Shown: positions 19,596-28,424, counted from the first letter of the stretch. The stretch is DNA of 64,000 nucleotides from Streptomyces endocoffeicus (GCF_016741935.1 NZ_JAERRG010000001.1:1984001-2048000), one strand, 5' to 3'. Notes: generated from the letters alone by a model not told the origin. Numbers and translations: made by a program.

Positions 19596-20078
19596 TCAGG
19601 CGGACGGCATGACGCCGAGGAGGATTCCGGTGGTGAGGACGACATAGGCCATCAGCGTCACCGACCCGGTGGACAGCAGGGTGGCCCCCCGGGGCTGGCG
19701 GACCAGCTGGTAGGCGATCAGGCCGGGGACGATGAAGCCGAGGGTCTGGTTCGCGTACATCAGCGGGAACTCGATCGACAGGATGATCATCACGGTCGCC
19801 TGGAGGGTCACGCCGAGCAGCACGACCGCGGCGAAGAGCCGCTTGCCGTAGAGGATCACGTACTTCTGCATCAGCAGCGTGCCCACGTAGGTGAGCACGG
19901 TGACGCCGACGACCATCGCGGCCCGCTGGAGATCCTCGACGAGGGTCAGCGCCAGCCAGCCGGGGGTGATCATGCCGCCGGGCGAGAGGTTGGTGGTCAG
20001 GTAGCAGACCAGTGAGAAGAGCAGCCCGATCGCGATGCCGATGGCGGCGATCTCAGGGGTGAGGACGGAGGGGATCAA
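19596..20078 (-). CDS. capC: Poly-gamma-glutamate synthesis protein CapC/PgsC
   Basis: A 160-residue polytopic membrane protein. LTPEIAAIGIAIGLLFSLVCYLTTNLSPGGMITPGWLAL is the recognisable CapC start, followed by about three further helices and YANQTLGFIVPGLIAYQL. I propose TTG 20078: GGAG lies about ten bases upstream and it gives a TTGA overlap with the capB stop. The in-frame ATG at 20105 would overlap capB by 31 bases and add residues not typical of the family. CapC forms the membrane part of the polyglutamate synthase with CapB. No CapA homologue is visible nearby. Confidence 0.88.
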   Translation of the reverse strand: MIPSVLTPEIAAIGIAIGLLFSLVCYLTTNLSPGGMITPGWLALTLVEDLQRAAMVVGVTVLTYVGTLLMQKYVILYGKRLFAAVVLLGVTLQATVMIILSIEFPLMYANQTLGFIVPGLIAYQLVRQPRGATLLSTGSVTLMAYVVLTTGILLGVMPSA

Positions 20079-21619
20079 CGGTGCTGCTCTCCTGGGTTCT
20101 GCCACTGCTGGGAGTCGTCGGCGGGCGGGGCGGGCGGGACCCGCGGCTCGAACAGGCCGCGGGGCCGCGGGGCGTCGGGGGCCGGTACGGCGGCGGGCCA
20201 GGGCTCCCGGGAGCCCTCGTCGGGTGCCGGCCGCGGGTACGGCCGCTCGGGGGTGCGCTGAGCGGGTACGTGCACCGGGGCGTACCGGGTCTCGTACGCC
20301 TCCGGGTAGCCCTGGTAGGGATCCAGGCGGGGCGCGTACAGCTGGACCGTGTCCACGTACTCGACGTGACCCTCGCCGGGCGCCGACTCCGCCGGCTCCG
20401 CCGGTGCCGCCGGTGCCTCCGCGGTGTCATCGGCGCTCTCGTCGGGCGGCAGCTCGGCGAGGTGCTCCAGGAGGATCTCGCCCTGGCCGTGGATGTTGCC
20501 GATGGCGACCAGGGAGGAGTCGGGGCCGAGGCGGCCGAGCAGCTCGGCCATGAACTCCTCGGGATCCCGGCGGTCGCCGCCGAGGTCGACCGCGCGGTCC
20601 CGGTACTGGGCCGGGATGGCGTCGATGGCGGACTTGGCCGGGTGGCCGATGACGAAGACCTGCTCGGGGTCGAGATCGGGGATGATCTCGCCCATCTGGC
20701 CATTGCGCTCGACCCGGTCGGGGCGGCAGTTGATGACCACGTTGAGCGGGCGGTGGATGGCGCCGAGGTCGAGCAGCTGGTTGATGTTCATCAGCGTCGA
20801 CTCGGGGTCGTTGGCCGCGAAGACGTTGGCGAAGCGCAGCTTCTTGCCGTCCTCGGTGGCGTACCGCTCGACGGAGAGCACACCGGGGTCCGGCGGGGCG
20901 TCGTACATGCCCTGGAGGGCGGTCGCGCGGTCGACGCCCACCAGCTCGGCGACGGTGAGCGCGATGGCCACGTTCTCCTTGAAGGTGAACCAGCTGAAGC
21001 CGCGCAGCTCCTCGTCGCTGACCGTGGTGGGGTCGGCGTAGATCAACTGGCAGTTCCGGGCGTCCGCCTCCTCCTGGAGGATGTGGAAACGGTCCTGCTC
21101 GGCGGTGACGCATATGCCGTTCTCCGGCATGGACCGGCACAGCGAGCGCGCCACGTCGTCCAGCGTGGGGCCCATCTCGGCGAGGTGGTCCTCGCGGACG
21201 TTGCAGAGCACGCCGATGGTGGAGCGGATCAGCTTGGACTGGTTGATCTCCTGGAGCGCCGGCATGACCGCCATGCACTCGATGACGAGCGCCTCCGGGT
21301 TGTAGGCGGCGGCGCGGCGCACGATGCCGATCTGCTCGACCACGTTGGCGATGCCGAACTTGCGGTAGACGGGCTCCTCGGTGGCGTCGGGGTGGATGAA
21401 GCGGGCCGCCGTACCGGTGGTCTTGGCCACGGTGGTCAGCCCGCCGCCGCGCAGGGCGCCCGCGCACAGCCGGGTGATGGAGGACTTGCCGCGGATGCCG
21501 TTGACCAGGACCCGGGTGGGGATCACATCGAGGTTGGTCTGGTGCCGCCGCTGTTCGACGATGCCGGCGATCAGCAGAACGGCCTCGCACACCACGAGCA
21601 CGGTGTAGAGGAAGAGCAC
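20075..21619 (-). CDS. capB: Poly-gamma-glutamate synthase CapB/PgsB with C-terminal extension
   Basis: A 514-residue Mur-ligase-type amide ligase. A single N-terminal helix is followed by the ATP-binding motif NGIRGKSSITR (about residues 41-51), and then conserved blocks such as VIECMAVMPALQEINQSKLIRSTIGVLCNVREDHLAEMGPT and VFVIGHPAKSAIDAIP. The core matches CapB/PgsB (about 400 residues). The last ~110 residues, from about LPPDESADDTAEAP, are Pro/Glu/Tyr-rich and look disordered. It uses ATP to join glutamates through gamma-carboxyls, together with CapC. GTG 21619 has a GAGGA site. The extension is not part of the family and could be regulatory. Confidence 0.9.
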   Translation of the reverse strand: MLFLYTVLVVCEAVLLIAGIVEQRRHQTNLDVIPTRVLVNGIRGKSSITRLCAGALRGGGLTTVAKTTGTAARFIHPDATEEPVYRKFGIANVVEQIGIVRRAAAYNPEALVIECMAVMPALQEINQSKLIRSTIGVLCNVREDHLAEMGPTLDDVARSLCRSMPENGICVTAEQDRFHILQEEADARNCQLIYADPTTVSDEELRGFSWFTFKENVAIALTVAELVGVDRATALQGMYDAPPDPGVLSVERYATEDGKKLRFANVFAANDPESTLMNINQLLDLGAIHRPLNVVINCRPDRVERNGQMGEIIPDLDPEQVFVIGHPAKSAIDAIPAQYRDRAVDLGGDRRDPEEFMAELLGRLGPDSSLVAIGNIHGQGEILLEHLAELPPDESADDTAEAPAAPAEPAESAPGEGHVEYVDTVQLYAPRLDPYQGYPEAYETRYAPVHVPAQRTPERPYPRPAPDEGSREPWPAAVPAPDAPRPRGLFEPRVPPAPPADDSQQWQNPGEQHR

Positions 21620-21628
21620 GGTGGGTCC

Positions 21629-23851
21629 TCAGTTCCTTCCGACGCCGGCGGGGGTCCGGCTGCCGCCGTCCCGTTTGCGGGGCTGCCCCTGGAGCTGCTG
21701 CCGGATCAACTCCAGGCTGCGGACCACGGCGCCGACCTCGTCGTGGTGGCGTGGGAACAGCACGGTCTTGCGGTCGCCCGCGGCCAGCGCCTCGGCCTGT
21801 CCGGCCAGGGCGCGCAGCGGCCGTACGACGACGATGTGCAGCCAGCCCAGACAGGCGGCCGCGGCGGTCAGCCCCAGCAGTCCGGCCAGCACGGTCCGGT
21901 TCTGCAGGCTGTACTCGGGGATCGCCAGGCCCGAGGCGGGCTGCCAGCTGGCCAGCCTCCACTGGAGCGACTTGGCCGCGCCGCCGCCGCTGAACGGCGC
22001 GACGGCCGCGACCCGTACGGTGCCGCCGCGCTGGACGGTGGCGTTCGCCTCCTTGGTGGCGAGCAGCGAGCTCATGTACGAGGGCGCCTTCTCGAAGGCG
22101 ATATAGCCGGAGTCGCCGCCGATGGTCCGGCCCTTGGCGTCCACGACGCGGACCTCGCCCATGCCCTGGCGGCCCAGCAGCGCGTTGACGAACTCGATGC
22201 GGAACTCGCCGACGACGGCGGCGCCGCCCCGGCCGGGCGCCTGGGCGGTGGCGGTGACCACGGGCTTCTTACCGCCCTCGCCGGTCACCTCGATGGCCTG
22301 CTTCGAGGGCGCCTTTCCGTCCTCGTGGTGCGGGCCGTCACCGGCCCGCGCGAGGATCTCGCCGTCCTCGCCGAGGACGTACATCGACTGGTAGCGGTCG
22401 TGGTCCTGCATGGTGCGCTCCAGGACCTTCTTCATGTCCTCGGGCGTGGTGCGGTCCCCGATCAGGGCGGCGACCGCGGACAGGTCGGCGTGGCCCTCGT
22501 TGAGCGCGCGGCGGACCCGGTCGCTGAGGGTGACGGTGCGGGACTTCTGGTCGTGGACGATCTGGGCCGGGACCTTGACGGAGGAGTCGGCGCGGTTGAG
22601 CACCAGCATCAGCGGGACCGACCAGACGAGCAGCAGGACGGCGCAGACCGCGAGCAGGGCGCGGGCGCCCAGGCCCTTGCGCACGGCCGGGCCCTCGACA
22701 TCGGCGGGCTCGCCCTGGAGCTGCCGGCGCAGCCGTTCGAGGGCGGCGCCCACCCGGGCGGCCTCGCCGGCCCTGGGCACGCTCACCGGGCGGGCGAGGT
22801 CGCCGCGGGTGAGGCGGCGGCTCTCCAGGAACAGCCGGATCAGCGGGCGCTGCACGGTGCCCAGCAGCACCATCACCGCGAGCCCGCCGATGAGCAGCAG
22901 GGCGCCGGCGGCGGCCACGCCGAAGGCGGGGCGGGTGATCTGGGAGACCTTGGCGGAGGCGTCGACCCCGGTGACGACGGTCAGCCCGAGGCTGCTGGCG
23001 GTGGTGGGCTCACCGGGCTGGGGCGGGGTGAGCGTGGCGTAGCCGCCGACGGTGCGGACGTCCTCGGCGGCGTCCCCGGTGAGGTGGCCGCTGACGCCGG
23101 TGTAGCCGCCCGCGCCGGGCTCCTTGGCCTTGATGGGGTGCTGCCGGCCCTTGCGCGCGGCGGTCTCGGCGAAGGAGGCGAGCTGCTTCTTGGACCGCTC
23201 GGTGTCCAGGGCGCCGTGGCTGGAGAGCAGCCGGCCGGTGGAGTCGACGACCCCGATGGCGCGGCCCGGACCGAGGTCGACGCCGGGGAAGCTGAGGGTG
23301 CTGGAGGCGACGAGCAGTTGCTGCGGCTGACCCTTCCAGGACAGCAGGGCGGGGATGATCAGCCGGGTCTGGCCGTTCTCCAGCCGCACCATGCGCGGGG
23401 CCAGCCCGTCACTGCGGGAGAGCTTGCTGAGATCGATCGCGGCCAGCGGGACGTTCTCGCCGCGGGCGGCGAGCATCTTGCCCGACTTGATCTCGATGAC
23501 GGCGGTGCCGCGCCACTTCTGGTAGACCTCACCGACCTTGTCCAGGACGGTGTCGGCGGAGACCGGTTTGCCCTCGTTGAAGAGGGTCGCCGTGCCGGTG
23601 AGGTCGGTGACCGACTCGTCGAGCGACGCCCGCAGCGCGATGGCGCCGTCCTCGGCGACGTACTGCTGCGAGGTCAGGACCGCCTTGGGGACCAGGGCGT
23701 TATCCGGTTTGCCCAGGGTGAGGGCGGTGATTCCCGCGAGGGAGAGAAGCAGAACCGACAGCACGGCGATGGGGGGACGAATACCTCCCACAAGCGACAT
23801 GTCGGCCCTTCGGCGGACCTTGTGCCGCCGCTTCGAACGCGAAGCGGCCAC
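21629..23851 (-). CDS. Double Cache/HAMP membrane protein without output domain
   Basis: A 740-residue protein built as a duplicated unit: membrane helix, external sensor-like domain, membrane helix, HAMP-like linker. Unit one ends with ...FGVAAAGALLLIGGLAVMVLLG then PLIRLFLESRRLTRGDLARPV...LERLRRQLQGEP. Unit two starts ARALLAVCAVLLLVWSVPLML and ends TVLAGLLGLTAAAACLGWL then VRPLRALAGQAEALAAGDRKTVLF...LELIRQQLQGQPRKRDG. The two cytoplasmic linkers share the sequence RQQLQG/RRQLQG. No kinase, cyclase or methyl-acceptor domain follows. GTG 23851 is preferred because GAGAGGAG lies eight bases before it. It lies nine bases upstream of capB and is probably a sensor or scaffold for polymer synthesis (inference). 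Confidence 0.75.
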   Translation of the reverse strand: MAASRSKRRHKVRRRADMSLVGGIRPPIAVLSVLLLSLAGITALTLGKPDNALVPKAVLTSQQYVAEDGAIALRASLDESVTDLTGTATLFNEGKPVSADTVLDKVGEVYQKWRGTAVIEIKSGKMLAARGENVPLAAIDLSKLSRSDGLAPRMVRLENGQTRLIIPALLSWKGQPQQLLVASSTLSFPGVDLGPGRAIGVVDSTGRLLSSHGALDTERSKKQLASFAETAARKGRQHPIKAKEPGAGGYTGVSGHLTGDAAEDVRTVGGYATLTPPQPGEPTTASSLGLTVVTGVDASAKVSQITRPAFGVAAAGALLLIGGLAVMVLLGTVQRPLIRLFLESRRLTRGDLARPVSVPRAGEAARVGAALERLRRQLQGEPADVEGPAVRKGLGARALLAVCAVLLLVWSVPLMLVLNRADSSVKVPAQIVHDQKSRTVTLSDRVRRALNEGHADLSAVAALIGDRTTPEDMKKVLERTMQDHDRYQSMYVLGEDGEILARAGDGPHHEDGKAPSKQAIEVTGEGGKKPVVTATAQAPGRGGAAVVGEFRIEFVNALLGRQGMGEVRVVDAKGRTIGGDSGYIAFEKAPSYMSSLLATKEANATVQRGGTVRVAAVAPFSGGGAAKSLQWRLASWQPASGLAIPEYSLQNRTVLAGLLGLTAAAACLGWLHIVVVRPLRALAGQAEALAAGDRKTVLFPRHHDEVGAVVRSLELIRQQLQGQPRKRDGGSRTPAGVGRN

Positions 23852-24098
23852 GGATGGGCTCCTCTCATGCAACTCACACCACACAGAGCGCACTCGAGTG
23901 CGATCCGGACCGTCAGACAGCCAGACGGATCAAAGGGTTGCACATCTTAAAGAAAAAACGAGAAAACCCGTTTGGTCTCAATCAAGGCTGGGCAAACGGC
24001 GGTCTTGCATTCTTTGCCGGTCGTTCACCCAGAGGTCATTCTTCGCCCGTCTCATCCCGATATGCCCTTGTAAAACGGGTGGTTACGATGAGGCGGTC
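23852..24098. promoter_or_regulatory. Divergent regulatory region of the capsule locus
   Basis: About 250 bases, unusually A+T-rich around 23940-24000 for this genome (runs such as TTAAAGAAAAAACGAGAAAA). It separates the leftward capsule operon from the rightward gene at 24099 and must carry the promoters of both. AAAACCCGTTT near 23964 and TAAAACGGGT near 24071 are approximate inverted copies of each other. No gene is seen. Confidence 0.45.
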
Positions 24099-25079
24099 AT
24101 GGCGAAGGTACGAGCGAAGGCGATCACCGTGGCGGCCGTCACGGTCGCATTCGGCCTGCTCATGGCGGCATTGAGCACGTATATGATCGCCCGGTCGTCC
24201 GGAGACGACAACGGCCGAACGTCGGACGGCGCACGGGCCCCCGAGGTCCCGCTGGAGCGAAGGATCACCGACTTCGCCGCCGGGCTCGCCCCCGACGGCG
24301 ACTACCGGGAGCCGCGCCGCGCCGAACGCCGGGACGTCGCCGACGCGGTGGGCCTGATCCTCGACGGACACCCGGACCGCGCCCGCCCGCTCCTCGCCGA
24401 CGTCGGCTTCCGGCTCCGTACGCTCACCGACACCGGCACCGGCCACCGCTACGCCGAGCTCTCCGAGTTCTCCGACCGCACCGGGGACGGGCCCGGCCCG
24501 CGCGGCTGGGCCCGGGTCTATGTGGACCTCTCCGCGCCCGTCCGCTGGTCGGTCCAGGTGCCGCACCCGGTCTCCGACGCGGACACCGAACGGCTCGGCG
24601 CGCGCGTGCTCCTGGACTCCCCCGGCGGCGTCCTGGTGCTCGCGGGCGCCCACCGCAGGGCCGGGGACGACGATGCCGCCGACGCCGCCCACCGCACGGA
24701 CTCGGTCTTCGACGCGGTCTGCGACGAGCTCGCCCGGCGCGGGCTGCCCGGCGTCCAGATCCACGGTTTCGCCGACGACTCCGCGCCGGGCCGGGACGTC
24801 GTCGCCTCCACCGGCAAGGGCCGGGCGGGCCGCCCGGACGCCCGCCGCCTCGCGGCCGCCCTGACCGCACGGCACTTCTCCGTCTGCCGCGCCTGGGTCC
24901 GCGACTGCCCCCTGGAGGGGCGCGACAACGTCCAGGGCCGCAGGGCCGCCACCGAACATGTGCCGTTCCTGCACATCGAGTTCGCGCGGTCGGTGCGCGC
25001 GAGCGACGGACAGCTCCGGAACGCGGTGGCGGCCATCGGCACGGTGACCGCGCGGTGGGCGAAGGACGATTCGGGCTGA
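24099..25079 (+). CDS. Membrane-anchored protein of unknown function
   Basis: A 326-residue protein I do not recognise. A single N-terminal helix (AITVAAVTVAFGLLMAALSTYMIA) is followed by about 290 external residues containing a well-conserved-looking, catalysis-free alpha/beta pattern: YVDLSAPVRWSVQVPHPVSDADTERLGARVLLDSPGGVLVLAGAHRR, DSVFDAVCDELARRGLPGVQIHGFAD, and a HVPFLHIEFARSVR segment near the end. ATG 24099 has GAGG five bases upstream. Codon bias is strongly coding. It is divergent from the capsule operon. The 3' end of the gene is partly duplicated just downstream (25080-25140). Confidence 0.75.
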   Translation: MAKVRAKAITVAAVTVAFGLLMAALSTYMIARSSGDDNGRTSDGARAPEVPLERRITDFAAGLAPDGDYREPRRAERRDVADAVGLILDGHPDRARPLLADVGFRLRTLTDTGTGHRYAELSEFSDRTGDGPGPRGWARVYVDLSAPVRWSVQVPHPVSDADTERLGARVLLDSPGGVLVLAGAHRRAGDDDAADAAHRTDSVFDAVCDELARRGLPGVQIHGFADDSAPGRDVVASTGKGRAGRPDARRLAAALTARHFSVCRAWVRDCPLEGRDNVQGRRAATEHVPFLHIEFARSVRASDGQLRNAVAAIGTVTARWAKDDSG

Positions 25080-25122
25080 CCGCCCGGCCGTTCCCACGGT
25101 GACCGCCCGGTGGGCGACGGAA

Positions 25123-25193
25123 GGCTCGGGTCACGCGGACGGCTCGGGCCACGCAGACGGCTCGGGTCACGCGAACGGCTCGGGTCACGCGGC
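25123..25193 (+). repeat. 18-bp tandem repeat, four copies
   Basis: Four consecutive copies of GGCTCGGGTCACGCGGAC with 1-2 substitutions each (25123, 25141, 25159, 25177; the last is 17 bp). They follow a degenerate duplication of the last ~40 bases of the preceding gene (GGTGACCGC..CGGTGGGCGA at about 25042 and again at 25098). Read in frame they would give a Gly-Ser-Gly-His repeat, but no ribosome site supports translation. Confidence 0.85.
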
Positions 25194-25209
25194 GCCCGGC
25201 GGATCGTGC

Positions 25210-25910
25210 CGCCTGCGGCGGGCTGTTCCCCTCCCCGCCCCTTCCCGACACCTGACGATATGCGGCTCCGCCGCGTGGGGGGCTCCGCCGCGTGGGGGGC
25301 TCCGCCCCTGGACCCCCGGGTCTGGGGCGGAGCCCCACCGCGCGGCGGAGCCGCATACCGATGCCACGGGCAGGGGCGGAGCCCCGGTTTCGGGGTCGAG
25401 GGCGAAGCCCGGGCCCGGGGGCAGGGGCAAAGCCCCGAGCCGGGGCCTGGGGCAGAACCCCCAAGCCGAGGCCAGACGCAAAGCCCTGAGCCGGGGCCTG
25501 GGGCAGAGCTCCCGAGCCGGGGTCAGGGGCGGAGCCCCCGCGCCGAGACCAGGGGCAGAACCCCCAAGCCGAGGCCTGGGGCAGAGCCTGAGCCAAGGCC
25601 AGACGCAAAGCCCCGAGCCGAGGTCAGGGGCGGAGCCCCAGTCCGGGGCCAGGGGCAAAGCCCAGGGCCGAGGCCAGACGCAAAACGCCGAGCCGAGCCA
25701 GGGGCGAAGCCCCCGAGCCGAGGCCAGGCGCAAAGCCCCGAGCCGGGGCCTGGGGCAGAGCCCCCGAGCCGAGGTCAGGCGCAAAGCCCCCGAGCCGAGG
25801 CCAGGCGCAAAGCCCCCGAGCCGGGGCCAGGGGCGGAGCCCCGGGCCGGGGTCTGGGGCGGAGCCCCGGTTTCGGGAAGGGGCGGGGAGGGGAACGGCCC
25901 GCCGCAGGCG
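25210..25910. repeat. Palindromic-unit repeat array bounded by 39-bp inverted repeats (copy 1)
   Basis: The ends, 25210-25248 and 25872-25910, are inverted copies of each other over 39 bases with one mismatch (inner part TCCCCTCCCCGCCCCTTCCC). Between them are about twenty degenerate units of 25-28 bp, each centred on a small palindrome GGGGCnnAGCCCC with spacers like GAGCCGAGGCCA. The right end stops two bases from the stop codon of the leftward gene at 25913; the left end is about 130 bases beyond the stop of the rightward gene at 24099. The open frames through it are artefacts of the repeat. It may fold into an extensive hairpin or serve as a bidirectional terminator. Confidence 0.9.
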
Positions 25911-25912
25911 TC

Positions 25913-28171
25913 CTAACCGCGGGCCGCGGCCACCGTGAACGCGCTCTTCACCGTCTGCACCACACTGTTGCCGTCCGCGTCGCCCCCGGTGACGCGCAGC
26001 GACGCGTCCCGGCCCGCCGCGGCGTCCGGTGTGGTCCAGTCCGCGCGGAACCGCCCCTTGCCGAGCGCCGTGACGGCCGCCGCCGTCCACCGCTCGCCGC
26101 CGTCGAAGGACACCTCGACCCTCGCCTTGGTGACCGCGGGCGCGGCCGCCCCGCCCGGTACGTGCCCGAAGCCGACGACGAGATGGTCGTCACCGGCCGG
26201 GCTGGTGCCGTCCGGCGCGGCGTCCAGCCGGTAGTGCGGGACGACGACCGGCAGCGCCGAGCACTCGGCGGGCCCGTCGTACTCGCCCGCCTCCGATACG
26301 CACGTCCAGTTGTCCGGCACGGACTGGGCGCCCGAGTGGCCCGAGGCGAAGGTCCACTCGGTGTGCGTGGTCAGCGACTGGTGGAACTCGCCGTTCGTCC
26401 TGGTCTGGTCGTACACCACCGTGTACGGGGCCTTGCGCGGCGGCACGGTCAGGACGCCACCGGAGACGCCGTCGCCCTCGTACAGGGTCGTGTCGCCCGA
26501 GACCACCGCGAAGTGTGAGGAGGTGATGTCGGACGGCAGCGCGAGGGCGTGGTGACCGGCGGAGTCCATGACCGTGCTCAGGGAGAAGGTGAGGGCGTCG
26601 CCCTTGCGGCACGCCGCGCAGTACCACGTCTCGTCCGCGGCGGCGCCCGGCGCGGGCTCGGTGAAGCCCGGGGCCAGCGGGCCGCGCAGCCAGTCGACCG
26701 TGGTGGTCCGGCCGGGCCGGAGGGTCTGCTTCTCGGACACGAAGCGCCGCTCCCCGGCCTTGAGCCAGCCTTGGTAGGAGGCGCCGGGTGAGCCGCCCAC
26801 GTACTCGATCCGCCGCGCCGGTGTCTTGAACGGCTCGGACAGCGCCTCGCCGCTCGATTCGTACGGCAGATACATCAGGTGTGCGACCTCTTGGGCACGG
26901 CCCGGCGTATCGCTGTGGTAGTTGGTCCGCACGGTGGTCAGTTGGCGCGCGGTGACCTCGTAGTGCTGGTTCTTCGCGATCACACCGGCGGGGTTGGCCA
27001 ACTTGAGGTCGTAGGAGTAGGGCGTGGCCGCGTCCGCGGGCGCCTTGCGGTGGGTGTAGACGTTGAAGCGCAGATCGCCGGTGGTGACGGGGCGGTTGGA
27101 GGGCTGTACGTAGACGGGCGCGCCGCTGGACACACCGACGCCGCCGTTGACCGCCACCTCGCCCTTGGTGTCATCGCGCAGATAGTGGAGGATCAGCTGG
27201 TGCTCCTCGGCCGGCCGCGGAGTCGAGAAGGTGACCCGCTCGGTGGCCTTGCGCAGGTCGAGCACGACATCGGTCCCGGTGGCGCCGTCGGGGACGGTGA
27301 ACTCGGCGGTGGCCATGCGGATGCCGGTCGACTCGCCCGCGCTGTCGAAGGCCGGGGCGGAGACCATGGCGCTGTAGCGGCCCGCGGGCACCTCGGCCTT
27401 CGCCTCGCCGTCAACGGCCTGGAGGGACGGCTCCCGGTAGCGGGCGGCGTCATCGACGTTGGCCAGGGCGAACGGCGTGGTGCCCGGGAGGGGCTTGCCG
27501 TCCGTACCGAGCACGGTGACCTTCACCGGGTGGTCCGCCCGCGTGTGGTCCGCCACCGGGTGGTCCGCCCGCGCGGGCGGGCGCGAGGGGGCCTGCCCAC
27601 CAGCCGTGGCGACCGCCGGTACGACGGAGGTGACGCCGCCGAACAGCGGGCCGTCGCCCACGGAGCCCTCCGCCGCCTCGGCGCCGGCCTGCTTCGCCAG
27701 CGCCGCGCCGAAGGCGGGACCCGAACGCGGCGCCGTGGCACCTCCCTTGGCCTCGACCCGTACCGGGGTGGTGGTCACCCCGGCCTCGGCGAGGGCGGAG
27801 ACATTGAACAGCGCGGGGTCCAGGGTGCGCCCCAGATACGGCAGCGCGGTCAGCGGAACGACGAAGACATCGTTGTCCGAGCGGCGGGTGACATAGTCCG
27901 CCTCGGCTCCCGGCCGCGGCGCCACAACGACGCTCCCGTCCGCGCCGAGCGTGACGCGCTCACCGGTGACCAGGGTGACGGTGTGGGCCGTGGCGTCAGG
28001 AGCCGGGGAGGCCACGGCCGTTGGGGGGCGGTCCGTGGGGGCGGCCAGGGCGCCGGGAGCGGGGCCCGCCGCCAGCCCGAGGGCGGCCAGGACGCATCCG
28101 GCCGCGAGGGCGCGGGCGCCGCGCGCTCCGGCTCCGTGCGCCGCGGTCCGTCTGATCCGTCGGTACCACAT
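25913..28171 (-). CDS. Secreted subtilase-like protein lacking the S8 catalytic domain
   Basis: A 752-residue secreted protein with a long signal peptide (MWYRRIRRTAAHG...ALAAGCVLAALGLAAGPAPGALA). The next ~80 residues resemble the propeptide of large Streptomyces S8 peptidases: HTVTLVTGERVTLGADG...NDVFVVPLTALPYLGRTLDPALFNVSAL. The catalytic domain (Asp, His and GTSMA-Ser blocks) should follow but is absent. A Pro/Ala/His-rich linker leads straight into the family's C-terminal modules (VKVTVLGTDGKPLP..., SFDGGERWTAAAVTALGKGRFRADWTTPD, DADGNSVVQTVKSAFTV). ATG 28171 has AAGGA nine bases upstream. It could be a non-catalytic binding or inhibitor protein, or a domain-deleted derivative that retains its frame. 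Confidence 0.8.
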   Translation of the reverse strand: MWYRRIRRTAAHGAGARGARALAAGCVLAALGLAAGPAPGALAAPTDRPPTAVASPAPDATAHTVTLVTGERVTLGADGSVVVAPRPGAEADYVTRRSDNDVFVVPLTALPYLGRTLDPALFNVSALAEAGVTTTPVRVEAKGGATAPRSGPAFGAALAKQAGAEAAEGSVGDGPLFGGVTSVVPAVATAGGQAPSRPPARADHPVADHTRADHPVKVTVLGTDGKPLPGTTPFALANVDDAARYREPSLQAVDGEAKAEVPAGRYSAMVSAPAFDSAGESTGIRMATAEFTVPDGATGTDVVLDLRKATERVTFSTPRPAEEHQLILHYLRDDTKGEVAVNGGVGVSSGAPVYVQPSNRPVTTGDLRFNVYTHRKAPADAATPYSYDLKLANPAGVIAKNQHYEVTARQLTTVRTNYHSDTPGRAQEVAHLMYLPYESSGEALSEPFKTPARRIEYVGGSPGASYQGWLKAGERRFVSEKQTLRPGRTTTVDWLRGPLAPGFTEPAPGAAADETWYCAACRKGDALTFSLSTVMDSAGHHALALPSDITSSHFAVVSGDTTLYEGDGVSGGVLTVPPRKAPYTVVYDQTRTNGEFHQSLTTHTEWTFASGHSGAQSVPDNWTCVSEAGEYDGPAECSALPVVVPHYRLDAAPDGTSPAGDDHLVVGFGHVPGGAAAPAVTKARVEVSFDGGERWTAAAVTALGKGRFRADWTTPDAAAGRDASLRVTGGDADGNSVVQTVKSAFTVAAARG

Positions 28172-28330
28172 GAGGCAGATCCTTCCGTGACGGGGGATCA
28201 AGGACGTTGACGCCCACAGGTTCGTCTCCGGAAGAGATCACTTACAGGTACGGACCGAAGCTGGCCGAGAAGTGCCGCTCTGCGGCGTTAACCGAGCGCC
28301 CGGCACCGCCCGGTGCCCGTCACCGCCCAC

Positions 28331-28410
28331 CACCGCCCGCCACCTCGCGACGCCTCCGGCCACCGCCCGCCACCTCGCGCCGCCTCCCACCACCTCGCGC
28401 CACCACCTCC
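28331..28410. repeat. 30-bp tandem repeat, about 2.7 copies
   Basis: Units begin CACCGCCCGCCACCTCGCG at 28331 and 28361, with a partial third copy from 28391. Non-coding, pyrimidine-rich on the plus strand. Confidence 0.75.
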
Positions 28411-28424
28411 CTGGAGCGGCCACG

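Noticed and set aside
20081..23950. Open frame of 1289 codons on the plus strand
   Set aside because: It is the antisense of capB, its sensor neighbour and capC; the third-position bias belongs to the minus-strand genes and the translation is rich in Gly/Arg/His without any domain.
25099..25938. Long plus-strand frames through the repeat array, giving a Gly/Pro/Ser/Arg-rich protein
   Set aside because: Unit lengths of 25-28 bp vary and are not multiples of three, several frames are open at once, there is no ribosome site, and the same happens on the other strand.
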